DNA of 64,000 nt from assembly GCA_032207245.1 (NCBI GenBank), contig CM063502.1, forward strand, positions 64,666,544 through 64,730,543, written 5' to 3'. The translations under genes were made by a program, and so were the position numbers. Shown in pieces: positions 45,451-56,532 of the stretch. Source of the stretch: Pardosa pseudoannulata (taxonomy: Eukaryota > Arthropoda > Arachnida > Araneae > Lycosidae). Each line of letters begins with the position of its first letter. Positions within the stretch are counted from its first letter, which is position 1. Below the pieces are notes generated by a model. It was not told the DNA's origin. It ran no database searches and was given only the letters and a program-made list of their open reading frames with translations.

Positions 45451-48400
45451 CCAGTAAAGGGGCAGGTGGTAGACCAACAACATTGGTCAATTTTTTGCCA
45501 TATTAGCAAAGAATCATTAGCATTTCAGGCAATAGTTTTATTGAAGGCATCACTGATGAATCCTGTGATAAATCTACATTGGTAAGTCATTTTCAGCTGT
45601 ATAAGTTGAATATTCAGAAATAAGTTATAATTTTACTTAAAATTGTGCTATATTTTCTTCTTACTAATTATTTTTCTTTAACAGATTCTCTAGAATCTGC
45701 CAAAGTTCTGAAGAAGATAAATAGTAAGAAAATTATCATTTTATAGTTCATTGTTAAATTTTCTAATGAAATTCATTATTAGAAAGAATTAAAGTAGCTA
45801 ATTTATTCTTTATAATAATAAATTTCATTTTAGAATTTAACAATTAATTTAACAATAATTTTAGTTATGATAATGTAGTAAAATGTGTGTTAATTTGTTT
45901 TAGTAATATCCTTTTCAATTTTTGTTAATTTTTCAGAAAATAATTCAGCAAATGCCAACATCATGGATTGTTTCATCTGTTGAAAAGTAATTATTTTCAT
46001 TTATTATTTGCATTAAAGTAATTCTGTTTGTTACCTTTCATAGTTACTATTATTTTTATTATTTTATAGACATACAGTAAGAGGACAGAAGCATTGTGAA
46101 AAATGTTGGGGCGTGTCTGCTGGATCATTTTGAAACCAAAGTACTGGATGTACAAAAGGATATGTGCAAAGTTACTTGGTTAACATTTAATCAGCATATT
46201 TCTGTCTTTTCACAACAGCAGGATACTATCATCATAAAAGACATATTTTTATCCATAAAAAACATTGAAAATAGGAACAAAAGCAATGAAACTTTAATAA
46301 TTAATAAAGCAGATATTAAAAAGCTATTAGCTTATGTACTGCATGACAACTAAAAAATAAATTATTTTAAAACATTTTTCAAAGGATGTTTTTATTTTTT
46401 TATTAAAAATACAGTTATTTTCCATACAGAATTCATAGAATTATTTTTATGTTAATATTTATAATGAATGAATAAGCTTATTTTTTATTAACAGGATTTT
46501 CATTTTACCTTTTGTAATAGAATTTTCCTTAATAACATAATAGATAGGACAGGGAGTATTGTTTAAAAATTTTTAAGAAATTAAGTAGTACAAGATTATT
46601 ATAAAGTAATATTAAATGTTTAGTAAAAATTTAATATTACTTTAATTAATAAAAATATAGAAATACCTTAATTTTTTAGGCAATACAGGTTCCAAATAGG
46701 GAGAATTTTGTCTCAGAAGAGATATTTTCAATATGAATTGAAAAATAAACTCAAATGTATGATTTTTTAAATTTTTTTATAGAACATATTTTCATCCATT
46801 TTTAAAATTGAATTATGAATTGTATTTGGGTACTCATATAAAAATTCAGAAATAACAATTTTGGCAACAACAATTTAAAAGTTTAATTTGATTAAATATT
46901 TCAATCAATGTAAATTTATACGGCTCATATTTTTCTTTTCCAAAATGCTTACTGCTCTTGAATAGTACATTAAAAAAATCCTTATGATAATTTTAGCTTA
47001 GTTACTGAAATTTCACAATATGAAAAGGGCTATAGAATCGAAATTATCTTAGATAGTGTATATAAACTTAAGGGGTTATTTATTATCACAGAGAAGTGAA
47101 ATACATTAAGTTTTGTCAAAATCTGAGTTGGTGGGTGTTAAAATATCTTTTTTCTAGTTGATTTGATATAGAATCACTTTTGATTAACTGTAATAAACAT
47201 TATTACAATTCCCATTCTTATTGTATTTCTTTGACATCAAATTATTATTTTAATATAGCTACATAAAGAAGCATACTAAAGATGCAATTAATATGAATAA
47301 TAATAGTTGAAATATTTAAATATTGTGTAAAATGGCACATGCTGTAATGATTTTGCACACTTTATCTCTTCTTATGATTCACAAAAACAAAAAAATATAG
47401 TTCTGCTGACCTTCCAATATGAAAATAGGAGCAATCAATTGCCTCCACATAAATTTGAAAGTCACTGTTATTTTAAAAATCTGTTTTGATATCCATAAAT
47501 TCTGAGACAGTGATAAGAAACTGAATATAGTATAATATATACAAATAGCATCCACAAACTTTTTTAAAAAAAAAATCTTGATACAGATATTTGTGGAAAA
47601 CCGCTTGTTGAAGCAACATGATGAAAGGTCCCAGAATCAAAAACATACTTACAGCACAGCACCAGCATATGCAAATCATCTATAAATAATTACCTTATTT
47701 TGAAGTAGTATATAAATTTATTTTAGAGTAGAACACAATTTACACATTAATAATCTTGTATAAATCAGTAAAAACTATATATTTATACTCAAAGATTTTG
47801 ATGCAAGCTTAAAATGCATGCTTTGATGTCTTGACTAAAGAACTGGGTTCTCCTGCCAACTTGACGTTAATGGTTTAAGTATGGTCTCCTAACATTTTCT
47901 CCTGATCTCACCATGTCCAAACAGTATGTATAATTTATATCAAACCATTTTAATATATGAACACATTTAGGATTAAAAATTATACATTAAGATAAAGTAT
48001 AAGGCATAACATCAGAAGATAGTAAACATAAAAAGTTAAATAAAAGCATTTTACTTATTTATATTTCTTTGAATAGCTGCTTTCAGTTCCTCTCAAATGA
48101 GGTCCTAATTCTTTTACTAGATCCTCAATGGCTATTTTCAAAATCTTCTGTTAAAGGTTCATTCTTTCATTTTGAATGAATTATCTCTGTCTTGCAGTTC
48201 CCATATATTACTTCTTATGTGTTAAAGTCTTCATTTAACATGACAGTGCAGTGATGTCTGCCATGTTTATTTACCATACAGAGTTAACAGGGTTTTTAGA
48301 AGCTTCCAGCTACTTCAAATATTGGTTTGCTTATGCCTGTAATTGTGACTAGATATCCTTCCACATGTTTCGCTTGCTTACCAAAGCTAGCTTATCTCTG

Positions 48401-49689
48401 TCACTTAATGGGAGAAGGGAAAGATATGTTTGACCAGAATCTGGCCTAAGATTTTGATATTGTGATTCATATTTATATGTGGCTATAAAATTTCTATATA
48501 TTTCATTAAAGAATTTTATATTTAAATTATTTCAAAGTTTATAAAGTTTTAATTTTTGTTTTAACTTTAAATAACTTTGATTACATGATTTATTTATAGG
48601 ACAGTACTACTTTTGGTGCTTTAGATTTAGGGGGAGCCTCAACACAGCTAGCTTTTGCTTTAGATTCTGATATAATTACAGATTCATCTGATACTGAAGC
48701 ATTGAAACTTTATGGTAAGAAATATAATGTACTGTCTAAGAGTTTTCTTTGTTTTGGACTTTCTCAAGCTGCTGACAGAAGTGAAGCCATTATTTTTATG
48801 GTAAGTTCTTTATGTAGTTATTAGTCTAATTCAAATTTTTTCAGTTTAATGCTACTTGTTGGATTTTATGCACTTAGTCTTCATTTGAAAGTTACTAGTC
48901 TATTTTATAGTAGTACTTGTACTTACTTTCTTACATTTTTAACTCAGCTTTTTGTTTTATCAATCTGAAATTTTTTCATTATATTTCAGAGTAATCCAAC
49001 AAATGGTACAATTACTGATCCTTGTCTTCCTGCAAAGTTTACACTTGAGTTTGAAACACGAACATTTTTGGAAGGAACATGTATTCAGAATAATAATGCC
49101 ACTATCTGGTTGCAGACACATGGATATGTAAGTGTTTGAATAAATGATCTAGAAGGGTACAAACTTTATAATCCATTAAAAGATTATAATATTCTTTTGA
49201 CACTAAAAAGACTAATATTTCTAATTTCTTAGATGGATTATGTTAATTTATATGCTTATTAAAAATTACTAGGTACTTTGCACCTAGCCTTCAGTCTAGG
49301 TTTTTAAGGTTATCAAATGAAAGGTTGTGTTTATTTCAAAATTTAATTTTTAGAATATATTACATCAGTAATTTTAAGAATTTTGTAAATAAAACAATCC
49401 AGTTTCATAAAATTAGTAACACATCTTATTTTAATTTTCTACATTTCTTTAGTATATTTGGGGCATTATCTTTGAAATTGGCTAAAGGAAAAGTAACTAC
49501 ATTATTTACATGACTTACAGGGAATTAATATCAAGACCTGATCTTGCTGAAGCTAATTTAAGATAATCAGAAATTTGCTACATTTTGATGAGATCAACCC
49601 TAAGCAAAAGGTACAAATAAAATGTAAAATATTTTTAATTTTGCTAATAATCACTTTGTTACCACAGTAATGAAATACATTTTCATTTG

Positions 49690-49720
<31 letters not shown>

Positions 49721-51880
49721 AGTTAAAAAGAAAGGAATTTTTCAACTAAAAATAGTTAAAATTAAATAATTCATTAAAAGTAAATCTAGTCAAAAAGTCT
49801 TTAATTTTTATATTATTTGTAACTATATTTTAAGAATTATCTCATGAGTTAAGTATTTTGAAGATTTTAATTATTTTAGCATGTGAATAAAAGAAAAATC
49901 TATGCAATGGGGCCAAAATATATCTCTATCATTTCTTTGACCTCTGAACAATTTGAATTACCTAAAACTTTCTCAGTGTTTACATGAACAGCAATGTAAA
50001 ATTACACCCAGATCTGTCTAGACATACAAGCAAGCAAAAGATTTTATATTCATAAATTAGAATAATCACCATTATACATTTAAAAAATTCAGAAAAGTAG
50101 CAATAGTCTTGAAAACTTTGTGAATTGATATATCCATGGTTTCCGCGCACCTGGAAAGTCAGGGAAAATCATGGATTTAGACAATGGATTAATTTTGTCA
50201 TGGAAAGTCTTGATTTTTCAAGTAAAATGAGTAAAAGTCATGGAAAGTCATGGATCTACTAAACTACCGATTAAAAAAATGCATTGAATTGTTTAATTAT
50301 ATTTTTATTTGTCATTTGGCTGAAGTTACTGAGTTTGATATTTAGGTATTATCCCATTGACCCTATTGCCAAGTAAAATTTGTTCACCAATGAAACTCAA
50401 AGCAAGAAAGCTTAATGGGTGGGTAAATGTATATTATTCTGGTTTTTTCATAAATTGTAGATTAAAATTTTATTAATATAATAATTATTTTTAATAAAAA
50501 TGCACAAAATATAAATTTATCTCTAGGTATATTGTATATAATCATTATAGAGTTATATTTGGCTATTATTCATGGTCATCTGGATAATACCAAAGTACCC
50601 TGAATTCAAATTGGAAACATTTTGATTGAAAAATTGCTATATGATTAAACTTAGGTATGTAGATACAACAATTTATTTTTTATGTATGTGAGTTTATTAA
50701 CACTTATAAAGTAAGTTTATAGTTTTTTATGATAAAATTCCTGTAATTTCTCTAAAAGAATATATTTTATTTGTATGTACATAAGAAGTTTTATCCATAT
50801 ATACTTTAACAAAAGCTTTTTAAAGTCATGGAAAATGATCTGCTAAATCAGGGAAAGTCATGAAAAGTCATGGATTTGAAAAATTTTATTTTGGCAGATA
50901 CCCTGTATATCCCTTTTAAAAGTAATTGCTTCTAAAATTATCCAGAATGACTGATTCAGTCATTCTTGTGTAAGTAGCAGTCAGTGGTATTAGATAAACA
51001 ATATTTTACTAATATTTCAAACATGAAAATTGTATTTTTATCAACTATTTATTAATGTGCATCAGTAGACTACAAAAAATGTAACATGTACAACATACTT
51101 TTTTCATTTTCTTTGTTATATCAATAATTATATAATTATTAATCACAATATTTAAATTGCTGTAAATATGTTTTCTTTGTTATTCCCTAAGACTAATATT
51201 CAGATCATTGCTGTCTTTGTTACTGGTGTGCTTTGATCTTGAAACTAAATAAAGTAAATGCATTATAATAATAGATCATATAGTTTTTATTTGTTTGAAG
51301 TATTTAATAATATGGTATTATAAAAATATGGATGTGTTGACAATATTCCTTATCAGTCTGAAGATCAAGAAAAAATATTCTGTATATTATCTTAAAAGTA
51401 ACTTTACCTAAAGCTATATTTGAAAAAAGATTTGTTGAAATTTTTATTTTTAGCAATATTTTAAATCTTTACACTGAAACTTGTATTTTTAAATTGTGCT
51501 TATGGGTCATTCTGTATCATTTCAACCAGGAATCAATGCAAGGTATGTCTAAAAAGAAATTGGTTTAATGTCATGAGAACCTTTATTTTTTATTCATCCT
51601 AATTTAAACCTTATTGCTTTCAATATCCTCTGCACCATGATCCTATACCATTCTACACATGTTTTCCTTTGGTCAATTTTTTGACCAAAGGAAAATGTGT
51701 TCAAGGTCAATTTTAAGAAGCATGTTTATGGTCTCTTCCACTTTGTGTTTTATAACTTGAAATGTCCCAAATCTCATTCCTTTCAGTACTAATTTTTTCC
51801 TTTTGAATAAAAAAAAGTCACAAGCAAGGTTAAGCTGATTGACTTGATAGGGGTGTATGTTCCAACTCAGGCATCCCATG

Positions 51881-51921
<41 letters not shown>

Positions 51922-53272
51922 AACAATGTTCATTTAAGATTTCTTTGTTCAATTATGAAAATCTTTGGCTTTATATTTGACATTTTTTCTAATGTTAAAA
52001 TTTCATGTAAATTCTACCAAACATATTCAGAGTTAATATGTATGCTTTCAGCAATAAATATTTACCTAACCTTCTTTTCAGGTAAAATCCCTTTTTTTCC
52101 TTTTTTTAAATCTTGTTGATGTGACAGGTCATCCTAGACATGGGTCATATATAATCTCCTCATGTACACCTTTGAGCTGTTGAAAACACCCAGAAATATG
52201 GGGGTATAAAGTAATTCATCACTGTATACTTTTTTTCAACAAAGAGTGATTTTATGTAGGAAACTTTTTATGCTTTACAGGAAATTTCATGTTGCTCTTT
52301 TAAAACAATATTTTCCTGGTAGCTGCTTATACAAAGTCCTGTATGAACGAAAGGCACAGTCCATTTTGATAAAACTTGGTGTACTTTTCTTCTTTATGGT
52401 TTAAAGTAATTTTTTTTTATTTATTTCTCTTTCTTTTATTTAATTTTACAGCCTTTTTGAAATTCTGAGATTTTACAAAGAAGGAATTATTCAAAGTTGC
52501 AAAATTTGAAAAGGGGTATAAAATTTAAACTGACCTAGAAAAGTTAGTTTTTTATAACCATAAAACAGTACATCAAGTTTCCTCAAAACTTGTTTTGTTA
52601 AAATAACACTTTTATTGTTGATTTAATATCATATAATGTATATTTATGTTATATGCATCAATATTTACAATTTTATGAGTATAATCACTTTATATTCTTA
52701 AACTATGTGCCAAATTTAATGAGTATTATGTATTTCTTTATGTTTTCAGATACAGAAGCTTACAGTAATAGGCAGCAGTAATTATGAAAAATGTGTAGAA
52801 AGTGTGAAGAAATTGGTAAATGTGGATACATGTCAAAGCATGGGATTCTCACAATGTCTTGAAGCTGTGGACTTAGCTAAGCAGAACAGAAAATTTATGG
52901 TAAAATTTTAACTATTGATTTTATACTTTTTTTTGAAAAAAACTTTCATTTGTTTCTTTTTTTTAAAATATACAGGATTAATGTTAGTTTATGATTGTTA
53001 TTTTTTAATTATTTGATTGAATTCTTAAAAATCTTTTAAACTTTAAGGTTACCAAAGAAATATCATTTTGAGTTTAGGAAAACATGATTTAAATATTTTC
53101 TCTTGTAAAAATTTTATTTATCAGATTATATGTTTTGTTTTTTGTTTCTAACAACGCAATCATGTGAATTTAGGCTTAAGAATACATGTAAAAGAAAGAT
53201 CTTATGATATAATTTGGTAGAATTCTTGTTTTCTACTATTCTATGCCATACATGCAATGATATATATACACA

Positions 53273-53360
<88 letters not shown>

Positions 53361-56300
53361 ATCTCAGTAAAAGGTTGTCATTTGGTACCAGTCTGAGTTC
53401 AAATCCTGCTGGTGGCATGGAAGTTTGTAGCCATTTGAAATTAATTGTAAGCAGTAGACCTCATTAGCCTTCATGTAATAAAAATGTTGATCACAGTAAC
53501 TGTTAAAATCTAACAAACCTCATTACAGGGGGATTTGATATGAAGATATTATTTTGGTTGGCTCTGTATGTAGATTTGGTTAAACAAATAAGTTGGATCC
53601 ATTACTGCATTCATACTGGAAGCTCAAAAGTAACTGAGAAAAGACAAGAAGAAAAAGACAGAATTTGGTTTGAATTGACTAAGTGTAATTTAGTTGGTAT
53701 GAAAGCTTTGCTTTGGAAAGTAGTGCTACAGTCGATTTTTTTATTACATAAGAGTTATTCAGACTGGAACCTACTGCTTAAAGATGATTCCAAATCTATT
53801 TGAACATCCATGCCAGCAGTAAAGTTTGAACCTGTAAACTCCATACCAAATGGCAACACCCTAACAATTTGGTCATTGTTCAGCATTAATGTGAAAACAC
53901 CATGTTGATTCTAATTTGTTTTATTTAAACAGAATTTGAGCTTTGTCTGTAGTTTTCAAATATGTATTTTCTTGTGTGTTTTCCTGCCAACTATATTTAC
54001 TTTCTTTTGAATTCTTTTTAGGCATTTTCAAGTTATTATTATGTTGTAAATTATTTGAGTCCTAATGGTACTTTGGCAGATTTTATCAAGGCTACAGAAC
54101 AGTTCTGTAGTCTGTCTTATGAAGAGGTATGTTTTTAAATTTTATTTAAATTTAAATGCATAATTTTTAATTTTTCTGGATACATTTTGAATTAAATAAA
54201 AATATAAACAACTCTTACGAACTGTCAGGAATTTCAGAAATGTATTAATTATCACTGTGCTGTGACATTGTTCTGCAAAGTACATAATTAGAGCATTATA
54301 TTTTCTTTAGATGTAATCAAGTGAAATTATATATGTATTTAACTCTAAAATCTAACATTAATTATCCACATCATGTATATGAGGCACAGTCAGAAATTAT
54401 TATAGATTTTTTTTTTTTTTTTGTAAATTCATGTAACATCCTGCTAGGAATATATCTTAGCTGATGAATGACTCTCTTCTGAGATGAGGTTAAAAATATA
54501 TCTTAGTTTATAACCATACATCATCTATTGCTTGATATGACCCCAACACATTGTAGCAAGAATCATTCTTTAGATGAAACTTGCATAAAAGATTACAATA
54601 GTGGTAGTTCATATGTCTGTGGCTGGGACTGCTACTGTATTCTCAAGAATTTACAGGTATAGACAATAAGCAAAAAGATAATGATTGGATAAATATCAGT
54701 AAAGAGAAAATCACTGTAACAAAGGATAGGCTCCTGTACTTGTCAGTGAATTTAAATCAGTCATTAAAAACAAGCTTCCACTTTTTAAAGGTGAAACATT
54801 TTGTTTGTTCTCCAATAAATCTACACCATTTGTCAAAGCCATCTCTAGCATTTTTGTGACCCTAGGAAAAATACTAGCACCAGTCTTTTTTTTTTTTGTA
54901 TTCTAGTTCTAGCTACCCATATTCATTTACAGAACCCATTAATATATCTCAAATTAATAATTGTTTATCAAAATTTAATGTATACATTTTAACATATAAT
55001 TAAAATCCTGACTACTAGTTTTTCAGTATTCTTCAATAAACTGAACATTACTTTCTCTCCTCTCTTATTCAATAGAAACAAAAATTACCTTTGTTCTTTA
55101 GGAACTCTTTCCATTAACTGCATATTTGTTGAAAAAAATTATTGAAAGAATAGTGCTTATAAATTCCATAGAATAAATATAGATTAAAATTTAATTTAAA
55201 TACTTGACTATCCATACTTTAAATAATATCTATTCAGTTAATGCTAACCATTATATTTGGCATTGTCTTTTAAACAAGAGATGACTAATCTTAAACTCCA
55301 AAAGAGCAATGTTGTGTCATTATGTTGAAAAAATGTTGAATTTGGCAAAATTTATGAGACACTTTGACTTGATTCATTGTTTCTCATTTGAGATACTATA
55401 AACAGGATAAAAGTAATCCTGGCATGTTTTACACTATAGTAAACCTACAGCTTTCAAGGCTTGAGGCAGAAATCTATCTCTAATTATTTCATTACAGAGT
55501 TCACTGGTCAAAATTCATTAACCTCTCTTAAAAAGTTGGCACAAGTTATAAAAAATCTGCCTTTTATAAAACAATTAGGAATACTTAAGGAAATTTCATT
55601 TCTCAAAGCACTAAAAATCATTTGCATATCATCTACTTAATTACTCTGTTTATTCTTTCTATTTCTTAAAAAGTTACTATGTACAAAGATTGCGTGGAAC
55701 ATCAAGATAAGCAGAGTAAACTTCGCAATAGCTAGAAAAAAATTCTGCTAAACTGCATTTATGTAAGTTCGGGACCTTAAAAAATTTTATAAGTAGAAAA
55801 TTAAAATATCAAATGTTATGTTATGCTTTTAAAGCAGATCATGATATCCCAAAACCTACAGCTTTCAAGGCCAAAATTTTGAATATGTATTAAAAATGTA
55901 TATTTTGAAATTTTGTATCTAATACGATTTAATTTTTTCTCTTTTTTAAAATCTAGATTAAGAACAAAACTACAGACAAAGGACTTCTAGGTCATTTGAT
56001 AAGATACTGCTTTGGAGGCGTTTACATTAAAGAGATACTTACTTCAACATATGGCTTTAATGAATCAAATTGGAAAAATATATTATTCCAACAGAGTGTA
56101 AGTTTTTATAATCTTTAGATACACATAAATTTAAAATACTATCATCTTCACCTAATATTATCTGATGTAAATATCAAAGGCAAAAATTAGAATAATAAAC
56201 TTTTAAAGCAAAATGCCATAAGAAAATTTGTTGATGAAAAAAATGTTTTTAGTTTTAATAAGAAAGTTATTGATGTTAAAGCTAAAGGCAGAATTTAAAT

Positions 56301-56473
56301 GTGGGCTTTAGTATAATACATTTGAATTATGGGTATGAGGCTCTCAATTGACTCAGTTCTAAGCATGTTGTATTCATTCTATAGCCCCTCTTATGCTGTA
56401 TAGTCCATAGTTTCAAGGAATTTGGTAGGCTTAAAAAACCCCTATCAGATAAGCTAGAAAATGGGGTAGAGTT

Positions 56474-56532
<59 letters not shown>

